Below are positions 49,677-59,727 of a stretch of 64,000 bases of DNA, piece after piece (within the stretch, counting starts at the first letter, position 1; the number at the start of each line of letters is the position of its first letter). The stretch is from Cerrena zonata (taxonomy: Eukaryota > Basidiomycota > Agaricomycetes > Polyporales > Cerrenaceae): positions 1-64,000 of the forward strand of contig JASBNA010000060.1 of NCBI GenBank assembly GCA_038087015.1. Direction: 5' to 3'. The notes beneath the pieces were generated by a model that was not told where the DNA came from, ran no database searches, and was given only the letters and a program-made list of their open reading frames with translations. The translations under genes were made by a program, and so were the position numbers.

Positions 49677-50759
49677 CTATTCAATCATCCACTTATATTT
49701 ATTGATGCCGTTGAAATGGAAGTTGTGCAGTTCACCGTAACACAAGCAGTAGTGCTTGAAAAGGAGTCTAATCTCTTCTAGTTCATCGATTAGTTCTAAC
49801 CGGTTGATACGGTTCAATTCAGTGGTACTAATCCACTCTTTATTAGATAAACTGCCAGAGTAGCCGGCAATATCACTAGTATCGGTGAGCTTAACGTTGT
49901 TGAGACCGATGGTATCGCGAAAGAAGCTATGTCTAGTGGTTAGGTTTGGATACTTATGGAAAGTATGTAAATCAATACCTCTATTTGATAAATTTTGAGT
50001 CATGGTTTCACCAAATGCATCATTTAAAGACATTGGTTCATAGATTAAATAGCATCTTTTATCAAGTTTGTTTTTCCAGTAGCTCATGATATCTTCATTT
50101 TCCTTTGGGGTTAGATAACAAAGGACACATTCACTCAAGATGAGGGTTGGGGTATCTTTATCGATGTAATCTTCATTCAACTGGTCCAACTCTCTCAAGT
50201 CGAATCCAATCAAATGATACTTGGCGGTATGCAACTCGCTCTCCAATTGAACAAACTCTTCTTTGGTGCCAATTTCTTTTGCTTCAGCGGTATCACCAAT
50301 CAATTTTTTCAATTCTTCGTCATTTTCAATTGCCAATTTCTTTATTTTAACCGATTCCGGGAAATCAAACTCAATGTACTTGATATTCTCCTGGTACTTT
50401 TCAAACACTCTGAAGCACCGCGTGTCGGAGCCTCCTCCCAACGAAATGATTTGCACTTGTTTGAATTCCTTGATGAACTCTTCCACCACTAAATCGATGA
50501 CTTTTGTCCGCAAATAAGTTCCTCTATTTATCAATGGCAATTTTTGCTCATTGAAGACCGATCTAAGTGTTCTCCCTGCTGACAATTGAGAGTACCCTTT
50601 GCAAAACTGTAAATGATTTTGATAAGAGGCTATTATCTTATTAATGTAGTTATCGGCCGGTTGGAAATATGACTTGTTATTGGTGCTGTAACGACAGCTG
50701 AGTGCATCCAAATCAGTGGCTCGTATTATCTTATCTCTTTTCTCGCTAGGCGATAACAT
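49677..50759 (-). CDS. PPM1: Ppm1, protein phosphatase 2A leucine carboxyl methyltransferase
   Basis: The 360-residue protein starts RDKIIRATDLDALSCRYS, the conserved LCMT opening. Next come INRGTYLRTKVIDLVVEEF and the SAM-binding IISLGGGSDTRCFRV (about 104-118). Downstream lie DTPTLILSECVLCYLTPKE and YEPMSLNDAFGETM. It methylates the C-terminal leucine of the PP2A catalytic subunit, controlling holoenzyme assembly. Length and motif order match the family (S. cerevisiae 328 aa). The frame is intact. Confidence 0.94.
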   Translation of the reverse strand: MLSPSEKRDKIIRATDLDALSCRYSTNNKSYFQPADNYINKIIASYQNHLQFCKGYSQLSAGRTLRSVFNEQKLPLINRGTYLRTKVIDLVVEEFIKEFKQVQIISLGGGSDTRCFRVFEKYQENIKYIEFDFPESVKIKKLAIENDEELKKLIGDTAEAKEIGTKEEFVQLESELHTAKYHLIGFDLRELDQLNEDYIDKDTPTLILSECVLCYLTPKENEDIMSYWKNKLDKRCYLIYEPMSLNDAFGETMTQNLSNRGIDLHTFHKYPNLTTRHSFFRDTIGLNNVKLTDTSDIAGYSGSLSNKEWISTTELNRINRLELIDELEEIRLLFKHYCLCYGELHNFHFNGINKYKWMIE

Positions 50760-50888
50760 GCTAATTGAATAGTAATAGCATTTAATGCTGGGTTAATGCT
50801 GATTACTTCTACTTTAATGGTGTCTTTTTCTGTTTGGGTGTTGCACTACATTTTTTTACTGCAAACTATAAACCTTATGATTATGATT

Positions 50889-51698
50889 TTATGATTTTCT
50901 AATGATGATCCACCAGTTATCTTTTTCGTATCCTTCTTCGACGATGGTGCAGTTGCCTGCCCTGAGAGCATTTTCATGTAACTCTCCTTTTTTGTACAAG
51001 TGATAATATCTGTATTTAATGTCTTTTTCTTCTTCTTTTACTTCTTTACTTCTTCTTCTTTTACTTCTTTACTTCTTCTTCTTTACTTCTTCTTCTTTTA
51101 TTTCCTTATCTCTTCTTCTTCTTCTTCTTGGCTTGTCCTTCTTGGGCTGTTTCTTCTGCAAAACCCACGGTATCAATATATCCTGGTCATCTCCTTCCTT
51201 GTATCCTCTTCTGGAATTTTCTTGCTCCAAGGCCCAACAATACACTAATAACTCTCCTCCAGTTCTTAACTTACTAAGTATATGTTGTATTGCCTGCACT
51301 CTTCTCTCTTCTGTGGTGAAGTGATGAATCACCGCGATAGATATAGCAAAATCAAATCGATTGTCTTGATGAGGTAAACTCAATCCATCGGCAACCCCAA
51401 GATTATATTTATTTCCAGATACTTCTTTCCCACACCCTATCAACCCATCTGACCGGTCGGTCCGATCATAAACAACTTATCGTTCACTCCCCAAATACTT
51501 CCCGTTCCCACAGCCAACATCTATTCCTATCGAGTAGTCTTGACGTTTTTGTAAAAACTTCTCAACTATTGGCCATGGCTTATACCGGGTCTGCGAGAAA
51601 TGCGATGCAATCTCATTATACACCAGGTGGACGTGTTCTTGTTCTTGTGTTTCCGGGTCCTCCTCTGACACCTCCTTTCTCAATGATGTTACTGCCAT
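50889..51698 (-). CDS. TRM9: Trm9, wobble-uridine tRNA methyltransferase, frame-broken
   Basis: The N-terminus EQEHVHLVYNEIASHFSQTR and PWPIVEKFL lead to the SAM motif IGIDVGCGNGKYLG. Downstream, VADGLSLPHQDNRFDFAISI, HHFTTEERRVQAI and WALEQENSRRGYKEGD match yeast Trm9. The C-terminus KYRYYHLYKKGELHENALRA and DNWW close the protein at 50889 (about 270 aa; S. cerevisiae 279). Trm9 with Trm112 completes mcm5U at position 34 of Arg and Glu tRNAs. Between them an extra C at 51489-51492 and a missing T near 51461 hide VNDKLFMIG-T-DRSDG in another frame and create a TAA at 51477. A further in-frame TAA sits in an AG-rich repeat at 51069-51071. All the catalytic motifs survive. Confidence 0.92.
51025..51125 (-). 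repeat. AG-rich low-complexity repeat inside TRM9
   Basis: A purine-rich array of GAAGAA and GTAAAG units on the minus strand encodes Lys/Glu/Arg-rich sequence between the catalytic domain and the C-terminal motif. It contains one in-frame TAA, perhaps a repeat-length error. The S. cerevisiae protein has a Lys/Glu/Gln-rich segment at the same place. Confidence 0.8.
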
Positions 51699-51792
51699 GA
51701 CGATCGTACTGCTATCGGTTGGTTGATTTCTACATCTTCTTCAAAGTATTTTTTTTTGTAAGGCATCGAAAATACTTCCGGTGGAATACTGT

Positions 51793-51798
51793 CACGTG
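51793..51798. promoter_or_regulatory. E-box CACGTG between TRM9 and GPI17
   Basis: CACGTG within GTCACGTGCT, about 95 bases upstream of TRM9 and 130 bases upstream of the divergent GPI17. Confidence 0.55.
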
Positions 51799-51921
51799 CT
51801 TTTATATAGTCGCATTGGTCGGTTTACACTGGATTGCCCTCGAAACTCCCAAGTTCAAATCGATTGAACACGGTACAAAGGCTGTTTCTGATTATCTTTC
51901 TTTAATCAGAACCAGTGAAAC

Positions 51922-53054
51922 ATGACAAACTCCCGGTCGTTGGCCCTCTTGGTGGTGTTGGCTGCTGCGCTTGTGCCCGTGTTGCTAAACTATTTCCTTG
52001 CAAGCCCCACACAAATACAGACTTTTCAAAATTTGAAAAATTATTTGCAAACTGATGCCAACATTACTATACCAATCTCTTTAAGATTTGGAGACGCAGG
52101 GTTTCAATTCCCTGATTTGGTGGAAGCGTCACAGATCCAGGTTGACTTTGATATCCAAGAGCGAATGAAGGGCAAATTTTTCCCAAAGATAAAGCTAGTC
52201 AACGACTTAATACCAAATAGAAATATCAGTATTGAATATGAAAAGGATGATAGATATGTGGTGGAATTACTTCTATCTGACGAAAATTCGGTTATCGTAG
52301 ATGAAGCAGCCTATAAAGCGTTTCGCTCTTTATACTATGCGTGCAGTTCATGCCAATGATTTACCATTTTATATTGCCCAAATTATCAACTATAATTTAT
52401 TAGCACCAGATATGAGAACTTTCCACTATGGATTGAATCATACCTTTTGATTACTCTCGTGATATGGTTATCAACTTCATCTACATTGGCGATAAAGTAG
52501 TTCCAGAACAAGTTATAAATCATACCAGTACCCAATTCAAATACTTTGATAACTTTAAAAATTTCACCAATGTCACATTAACTTACCAAGCCCACAACCA
52601 GTCCATGGGTAAAATTCCGGAGAACTTGCAATACTCTTACAAGTTCAATCGGAATATTTACTTGGCCGATAAGTCCCCTATCCAGACCTTGTACGCTAAT
52701 AAAGTATACTCCCTCAACCTCAACTCAAGCGACTCTATCGATGAATTAGACAAAGTTTTTTTGGAAAACTATGAGATTATCAGGAAAAACCTCTTCATTT
52801 CGAATAAACCAACGGAAAACATTGCCATAAAGGTCCTTGCCATAACCCGTTATCATACTCTATTGGGTTTAATATCCTCAATTGATGAATTTATCAGAAT
52901 TTTACAATTGCAAAAAGAGATTGATTTGACAGATCTCACCACTCAATTCTACCAGTTAGTCGACGAATTGGAACAAACCGTTTATCCGAATGACTGGTTT
53001 AACCTTCTTTATAAGACCAAGTCTCTATACGATGAACTATGTAAGATTATATAG
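51922..53054 (+). CDS. GPI17: Gpi17/PIG-S-like GPI transamidase subunit, two frame breaks, short C-terminus
   Basis: The N-terminal membrane helix (SLALLVVLAAALVPVLLNYF) is followed by a lumenal domain. TIPISLRFGDAGFQFPDLVE, HANDLPFYIAQIINYNLL (compare NDLPFFVAQ of Gpi17) and YFDNFKNFTNVTLTYQAHN fit PIG-S. Gpi17 is part of the ER complex that attaches GPI anchors. One extra T at 52329-52331 and another at 52445-52448 split the frame; corrected, it reads RAVHANDLPFYIAQ and HTFDYSRDMVIN. The protein would be about 376 residues, against 534 in S. cerevisiae. It ends at KSLYDELCKII, where the family continues for about 60 residues with a second membrane helix. No such helix is encoded before the next gene. 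Confidence 0.75.
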
Positions 53055-53182
53055 TGTATAGATGTATTTATATAGACCTTTATATATGGGTACTGCATAT
53101 AACCGGGCACTCTCTTTATTTCATACACTTTTTTCTGACAAAAGTCAATTTATACCTAACAGCTAGTTAGAGTACCTTAAGA

Positions 53183-53938
53183 ATGACCGATTTGGAAAGA
53201 CAGTTGGTTGATGACGGATACCAGAGCGACGTCAGTCTCGAAGAAGAAGATGAAGAATTGATATGGCGTGTCTTTTATAGTCCATTGGAAGAACGGGCCC
53301 GTCAGAATGAAGAACCCAGTTTATCGGATGAGGAAAGTGACGAAGAAAACGATGATGATGTGGATGTGGACGAAGATCTTACCGACTTATCTGATATAGA
53401 CGATCCCGAGCTTGTTGCCAAATATCGGGAGCTCAAACAATCCAGTATCACCGATGATTTATCAGAAGAGCAAGAAAGAAGACTATTATTATCGAGTTTT
53501 ACTGAAGAACAAATGGAAAAATACGAAGCTTTTAGACGTACTACTGTTAACAAACCTGGTGTTAAGAAAATAGTAAATTCGGTTTTGGGCCACTCGATTC
53601 CTCAAAACGTAGCTGTTGTTTTGGCAGGTTTATCAAAGCTGCTTTTGGGTGAACTTATCACTAGAGCATTCGAAGTTCAAGAAAGAGAGTTTAAAGCAAA
53701 ATTAATAATGGATATTGATAATAAGAAGAAACAAAAACGTAAAATCCTTAAAAGTTTAGAAGAAGGTAGAGAAATCGAGGTGGATCATAAGCCTTTAGTA
53801 TACGCTGGTGATTTCAAACAACCTTTAAAACCTGAACATATTCAAGAAGCCTGGAGATTATACAAGCTAGAAAATAGCAGTGTGTTCAATGCTCAATGGA
53901 GAAGACAAGGTGAAGCAGATGGTAGATTCTTCCGGTAA
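53183..53938 (+). CDS. TAF11: TAF11, TFIID histone-fold subunit
   Basis: A 251-residue protein with an acidic N-terminal half and a C-terminal TAFII28-like histone fold (about 108-235). EEQMEKYEAFRRTTVNKPGV is followed by KKIVNSVLGHSIPQNVAVVL, AGLSKLLLGELITRAFEVQE and PLKPEHIQEAWRLYKLENS, aligning throughout with human TAF11. TAF11 pairs with TAF13 in TFIID. The codon at 53639-53641 is CTG at a position that is valine in human TAF11, informative for the genetic code. The frame is intact. A second TFIID gene, TAF2, is in this window, but they are not adjacent. Confidence 0.92.
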   Translation: MTDLERQLVDDGYQSDVSLEEEDEELIWRVFYSPLEERARQNEEPSLSDEESDEENDDDVDVDEDLTDLSDIDDPELVAKYRELKQSSITDDLSEEQERRLLLSSFTEEQMEKYEAFRRTTVNKPGVKKIVNSVLGHSIPQNVAVVLAGLSKLLLGELITRAFEVQEREFKAKLIMDIDNKKKQKRKILKSLEEGREIEVDHKPLVYAGDFKQPLKPEHIQEAWRLYKLENSSVFNAQWRRQGEADGRFFR

Positions 53939-54071
53939 AATCCCTGCAAAAATTAACGAAAGTCATGAATAGCTTTTTTCAACTCTGTACAATAAGTGTA
54001 ATATATAGCTTTACTAAACATAATCATTATACATTCAATCAAATACATAAACATAACAAAGGTAATCGGAT

Positions 54072-55766
54072 TTAACACCTTAGTGAGTGGCAGGAAACAC
54101 CAACTTTTTCAATGTATTCTTCCACAGAAAGTGGTTGGTACTTAACTTCCAAGTTCTTAGCAATGGCAGCACCCTAACTCAGGATCAATTAATCCCCACA
54201 TTAAAGGAACACGTTCTTTAACTTCAGGAATGGAAATAGTGGAAGCGTGACCACTGATATTTTCAATAAATTCTTTTCTATCTTGGTCGCTGAAAACCTT
54301 CTTATACAAGTTTCTTGGTTGTTCAACATCAAGTTCACTAAAACCAGAAATATAATCATAACTCTTTAACCAGATTTTTTCTTCGTGGGCCCTCTTTGCT
54401 TGTTCTGCTTGTAAAATAGTGTACTTGTCTTGAGCAGCTTTACCAACAACACCATGGAATTTGCAATCTTCCTTTGGTGGTAAGCCATTGGTATATTTAG
54501 TTGGATCACTACCAGCAGCGTGAATTGGACAGGAAGTACTCATATAGTTTGGTCTGTAACCTTGGTTATCAAAGGCTGCAAAACCATCTCTTTGGAAATT
54601 ACCAGCCAAAAATGGACAACCAGAATTAGAATCGAAAGTTCTAGGTTTATTGGTTGGTAATTGTTGATAATTAACCCCCAATCTGTGACGATGAGTATCA
54701 GAATAAGAATATAATCTGGATTGTAAGACTGGGTCATTGGAAGGTTCTAAACCAGGGACCAAATGAGCTGGAGAAAAGGCAAGTTGTTCAATTTCAGCAA
54801 AAAAGTTGGTTGGATTTTGATCCAAAACAATACGACCAAACTTTCTTAATGGGAAATCCTTATGAGGCCAAACTTTAGTTAAATCATTAACAGAATAGCG
54901 AATTCTTCAGCTTGTTTAGGAGTCATGGTTTGAACATAACAAGTGTAGGAAGGATATTTACCATTAGCAATTCTTTGATATAAATCTTGGTGATGTAATT
55001 CAGGAGAAAAACCAGCTTTGATATGACTTTCTTCCTCAGTGAAACCTTCGAAGTTACCTTGATCAGCAATGACATGGAATTGAACATAGTTCATTTCACC
55101 TTTATCATTAATGAACTTGAAGGTGTGGCCAGAGTAAGCATTCATTTGAGCCCAACTATGGGGGCATCCTCTTCTACCAAACATATAAGCGACTTGGTGC
55201 ATAGCTTCAGGGTTTTGAGTCCAGTAGTCCCAAGCATGAGTGGAATCAGTATAATGATTCAAATTAGTTGATGGGTCTCTCTTTTGAGTATGGATAAATC
55301 TAGTAAACTTGATTGGATCTCTAATGAAAAACACGGGAGTGTTATTGAAAACCCAATCCATATTACCAATGTCAGTTTTGAATTTGATGGCAAAACCTCT
55401 TGGGTCTCTAAGAGTATCAGCAGCACCTTTTTCACCACCGACGGTGGAAAATCTAATTGATAAAGGACATTTATAACCAACCGATTGGAATGGTCTAGCA
55501 TAAGTAAGGTCCGACAAGGAATCAGTCAATTCAAAATAACCGTGAGCACCACCACCTTTAGCATGAACAACTCTTTCGGGAATTCTTTCAGCATCAAAGT
55601 GGGAAAGATCATCGATCAAGTGGAAATCTTGAAGTAAAAGTGGACCACCCGGGCCTGCAGTTTGGGCACCATAAGGATGGTGAGTGTAAGGAACCCCATT
55701 AGAAGTAGCATAAACAGCAGGGTCAGTAGGCTTTTGCATTAATTGTTCAGCAATCATTTTAATCAA
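54072..55766 (-). CDS. CTT1: Catalase T-like (Ctt1), two frame breaks
   Basis: Typical catalase blocks are all present: GGPLLLQDFHLIDDLSHFDA, IPERVVHAKGGGAHGYFELT (distal His), IRFSTVGGEKGAADTLRDPR, DWVFNNTPVFFIRDPIKF and, in the second part, QSRLYSYSDTHRHRLGVNYQ (proximal Tyr). It is closer to S. cerevisiae Ctt1 (562 aa) than to Cta1, e.g. YSYSDTHRHRLGVNYQQLP, and has no terminal peroxisomal tripeptide. The frame is broken near 54900 by one missing base (correct reading gives YSVNDLTKVWPHKDFPL) and at 54172-54174 by one extra C-G pair. After correction the C-terminus is GAAIAKNLEVKYQPLSVEEY and ends at 54072 (about 564 aa). Catalase T removes cytosolic hydrogen peroxide under stress. Confidence 0.93.
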
Positions 55767-56622
55767 TTGAATTGATGTTTGATGGAAACAAAAATTTGGT
55801 GAACTCAGGAAAATACTTCCGTTTTATATCCTACAAATATAAAATTATTCATCATGCAAAGGTTCTGGAATAGTTAGACATTTGTCTATAAAGACAAACA
55901 AGAATCGAGCCAATTGTTGGGTGTTAAACTCAAATTAGCAATCAATAGCAAGTACAGTTAAGATTGCAACCGCAAAAAAAGGCAAATTGGGTGAAAAACA
56001 AGGTCGCATTTTAGAATAAGCCATTTTAGTCCCTAGTCGATGAGGCCTCCCCTCCTACAAAGGCCTAACCCACCAAAGAAGACAGCTATTGTTGTCAATG
56101 GGGTTCTAATGGAAAGTTCGAAGGATTATTAATAAACAGGCTGGCCGGGCCTTTTGGACAGTAGCTCAAGAAACTCGACACAGAATAGCAAAATTGCTTC
56201 ACTTTTATTGCAACCTCATCTATTTTAGATTGCGTTCTGTCAACAAGTTTAATGCAGTTAGAATGGTCTCAAAATTGATTGCAGTTTGTTGGACCGTTGG
56301 CTGTCGGAAAAACCACTGGATATTCATGTCAAATGGTGTGAGGGTCTGGCCCATGTCCTGATGACCAATTTCGATTAGTTATTACCAGACGAGGTAACTT
56401 GCTGCCCTTTAGGTTGATGCATTTCGGGGTATATTTAGTGGGAGTTTAGTGCAACTCCTATTAGAAATTAACCTCGAGCTTCTGGATGGGAAAGCTAATA
56501 TGTAAGCACTACAAGATAATCTAGGCCATTATTCGAAAAGAATTGTCTATTATAAGAAAAGGTATTATAAAAAAAGTAAATGAACAAATGTGAAGAACTG
56601 AAATGAAAATGGGGTCAAAAAT
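55767..56622. promoter_or_regulatory. CTT1 upstream region
   Basis: About 856 bases with no coding-like frame. It contains a CCCCT/AGGGG stress-response element at 56048-56052, about 280 bases upstream of CTT1. The GC-richer stretch around 56040-56160 is likely the regulatory core. The 3' end of the permease lies at the far end. Confidence 0.55.
56048..56052 (-). promoter_or_regulatory. Stress-response element (STRE, AGGGG)
   Basis: CCCCT on the plus strand, AGGGG relative to CTT1, is the Msn2/Msn4 core motif typical of S. cerevisiae CTT1. Only one copy was found, so support is moderate. Confidence 0.5.
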
Positions 56623-58422
56623 TTAACAGAAGAATTTATAAATTTTATAATAGAATGGTTTTGATTGAAGTTCGAGTTTTTCATCAGCAATTTCTTGTTT
56701 TAATAATTCGACATCAACATCTCTTCTACCGGTATCTAAATCGATTTCTTCAAGAGGGATGAAGAATGGATAGAAGGATTTTTTGTAAAGATTGAATAAG
56801 AACCACATAACAAGCATAAGAGGTAATGATAAACAATTTTGCCAGAAGGTAACTACATCAGCACTTTCACCAATTGGCCAAATTGAAGTCCAAATTTCTG
56901 CACAAATGACCAAGAATAAGATTATGATACCACTTATAGAACCAAATAAACCTAAAGGAGAAACAAATGCAACTTCTTCAACCCCTCTACCTTGAGCACG
57001 TAAGGCCATTCTAAATCTAACATGAGTGAAACAAATTGAACCCCAAATGAAAAAGGAAGATAATGAACAAATTGAAAAAAACCAAGTGAAGACTCTATCT
57101 TCATCTTCATAAGCAGCTAAAAATCCTAATAAACCAATAACATTAGTGAACATGATTGCAACGATTGGTCTACCTTCTTTATCGATATAATCAAACCAAG
57201 GTAATAAACCTTGAGCAGATAATGAAGCCAAAGTTCTTGAACAACCATAAACAGAAGAATTGGCCACGGAAACAATGGCCAATAAAACCACTGCATTCAT
57301 GATATGAGGAACAACTTTGATACCACCATTTGAAACAGCAATAACAAATGGAGATGCAGTAATACCAGTACCATTAATCAATTGTTCATTAGTATAAGGA
57401 ACCAAACAACCAATAACAATTGCAGTTAAGAAATAGAAAATGGTAATTCTCCAAAAAACTTGTTTGGTAGCTTTTGGTAAAGAGTGTCTTGGGTTAGCAG
57501 TTTCAGCAGCTGCTAAAGCAACTAATTCAGTACCACCAAAAGTGAAGGCAGCACTAATGAAGGAAGAACAAACCCCTTTAAACCCATGATTAAATGCACC
57601 AGGATTATGCCAGTATTGACCACCAATGTAACCTTGATCACCAACACCACAAATGATACAAATACCCAAGATGATAAATCCGATAACTGCAAGAATTTTG
57701 ATGATTGAAATTCCCATTTCAATATCACCATAACCTCTTACCCCGAAAAGATTAACGATAAAGATGAAAACGTAGAAAACCGCCACCCAAACACAAGGAT
57801 TAACTGAAGAATTCCAATATTTAATTGTCATACTACAAGCGATTAATTCTGAAGGAAATGAAATAAGCCATGAAAGGGAATAAAGGATCCCAAGGGTAAA
57901 ACTCCAAGACGGATGAATCATTCTTGAAAAAAGGGAAACAAAAGAACCAGAGACTGCAAATTGAGTAGCGATTTCTGAAAGCGATAATACAACACAAAGC
58001 ATGGCATAACCAATAACGATATAACCAATTAAAAACCCTGCTGGACCGGCTTGAGATAAACTGAACCCACTACCAACGAATAGACCCGAACCAATCACCC
58101 CACCAAAGGCAATCCAAAACAAATGTCTTGTTTTCAATCTTCTTGCAAGAGGATGATTAGCAGTTGCATAAATGGATTTTTCTAATTCGGTCATTTCACT
58201 AGTATCGATTCCATCGTCTTCTAAATCGATTCTTTTAAATGAATTTGTAAATCTTTGGAAAACGTTTCCTTGTTCCACTGATTCATAGGTGTATAAAGAT
58301 TCGTCTGAGTTATTGAAAGTAGATGAAGCATCGTTGGCTCTACTGGAGCCTCTATAACTGTATTGGTCATGACTGGCCATCGAATCTGGCTTTGGATGAT
58401 GCTGTCCTTTATCAAATGACAT
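56623..58422 (-). CDS. Amino-acid permease (YAT family, Gap1/Agp-like)
   Basis: The 599-residue protein has 12 predicted membrane helices. TRHLFWIAFGGVIGSGLFVG is the amino-acid-binding helix 1 signature of the APC/YAT family. GSFVSLFSRMIHPSWSFTLG and FTFGGTELVALAAAETANPR follow, with SVANSSVYGCSRTLASLSAQ and the Gly-Arg-Pro motif further on. The cytoplasmic N-terminus is about 105 residues, rich in Ser and acidic. The C-terminus ends KFFC, resembling the palmitoylated FWC end of S. cerevisiae permeases. The substrate cannot be read from sequence; Gap1, Agp1, Gnp1 and Tat-type paralogs are alike. The frame is intact and has no CTG codon that I found. Confidence 0.92.
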   Translation of the reverse strand: MSFDKGQHHPKPDSMASHDQYSYRGSSRANDASSTFNNSDESLYTYESVEQGNVFQRFTNSFKRIDLEDDGIDTSEMTELEKSIYATANHPLARRLKTRHLFWIAFGGVIGSGLFVGSGFSLSQAGPAGFLIGYIVIGYAMLCVVLSLSEIATQFAVSGSFVSLFSRMIHPSWSFTLGILYSLSWLISFPSELIACSMTIKYWNSSVNPCVWVAVFYVFIFIVNLFGVRGYGDIEMGISIIKILAVIGFIILGICIICGVGDQGYIGGQYWHNPGAFNHGFKGVCSSFISAAFTFGGTELVALAAAETANPRHSLPKATKQVFWRITIFYFLTAIVIGCLVPYTNEQLINGTGITASPFVIAVSNGGIKVVPHIMNAVVLLAIVSVANSSVYGCSRTLASLSAQGLLPWFDYIDKEGRPIVAIMFTNVIGLLGFLAAYEDEDRVFTWFFSICSLSSFFIWGSICFTHVRFRMALRAQGRGVEEVAFVSPLGLFGSISGIIILFLVICAEIWTSIWPIGESADVVTFWQNCLSLPLMLVMWFLFNLYKKSFYPFFIPLEEIDLDTGRRDVDVELLKQEIADEKLELQSKPFYYKIYKFFC

Positions 58423-59727
58423 GATAGCTAAAGACTCAAGGATAAAAAAAAATCAATCCTAAAGAGAGAAAACCGTTCAAGAAATACAACTTATTAAATA
58501 AAATTTATTTCTTTAAGTAAATTTACAGTTACTAAATAAAAAGAAAAGTATTCTTTATGGTACAATTAAAAAAAACAAAGAAGATTGTTTTGATAATTTC
58601 ACTCAAAACTTCATACGGTAAAAATGATCCTTTTTTCTCATAAACCTTACTTAAGGCATCTAATTATACCTTGTGCATAAAGTTACTGAAGTAGTTTTTC
58701 CATGTCTGTTGTTCAGCATTTGATTGCAAAAAAAAATTTCAGCTTCCCTCTCACCTTTTCCTTCAACTTCCTACGGACTCCTGAGTCTACCTTGTAACAC
58801 TGCTCAACACTCTTCAACTCTCTTCTTCTACCTAAGGTCTATTTAGGAAGACTCCCATGTCTATAGATATTTTTATAGCACCAGGAATCAATGAAACGGC
58901 TATTTGAATTTTGTGGCTTTTTTTGGCATCTCTTTTTTTAGTTCTTTTTTTTTTTTTTTTTTTTTTCACAATTTTTTTTTCCTTTTTTTCAGTTTTTGCA
59001 GTCTTTGGATGTTACATTCCAAGGCTTGTACATTGTGCCTAAGATCCAGATCTTGGTACTAGGTTAGCTAGAATACTGTTCAGGAAAACGTTGGCTAAAT
59101 TAGTGCAAGGCAAAAGAAGCGAAGTGAGTTTTGCCATACAAAATTTGCAAGGTTCAAAAAAAAAATCCCTTTCCGGAGTCGCACCTTGTCTTCTAAAGGT
59201 AACAGGACCCGATTTTTTAGGGCAATTCGAAAGCTTCAAGGCCAGCTAATTATTGTAGTGGTTGTGGTTGTTTGTGGTGTTAAAGCATGGTTATTTGTGG
59301 TTTAATTAAGTTGTAATTGATGAGTTTACACCTGCATCATCCACAAGCATAGTGTCTGATGATTCGCCTAAACGCATCCCGTCAAATGGATCAAAAGAAA
59401 ACTGAGTCTTGCAGGTGTCACTCGTATAACTCTATTGGTTATATGGAGTTTGAATTGAAAGAGGATTTGTTTCTTTCGATAAATGCAACGTTGCTTTTGG
59501 TTTTTGTAATGCATTAATCCTTTAACACCCTTCATTGGCAGTTGAAACTTCGTCAAATTTGGTTTACGAAGGATGTAATTAACCTTGAAAGCCCCTCATT
59601 ATGAACTCTAATGCAACACTGTGTAAAAGGTTGTGCTCAACTTATTGTCGACTCAAACATATTCTGTCAAAATTAAACCTTATTGTTAAAACTCTTATTG
59701 TATAACTCGGACGTCTCAGGTGGACTC

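Noticed and set aside
58943..58968. Long T tract as a retroposon poly(A) tail
   Set aside because: No cDNA-like body or target duplication; similar tracts occur in many promoters here.
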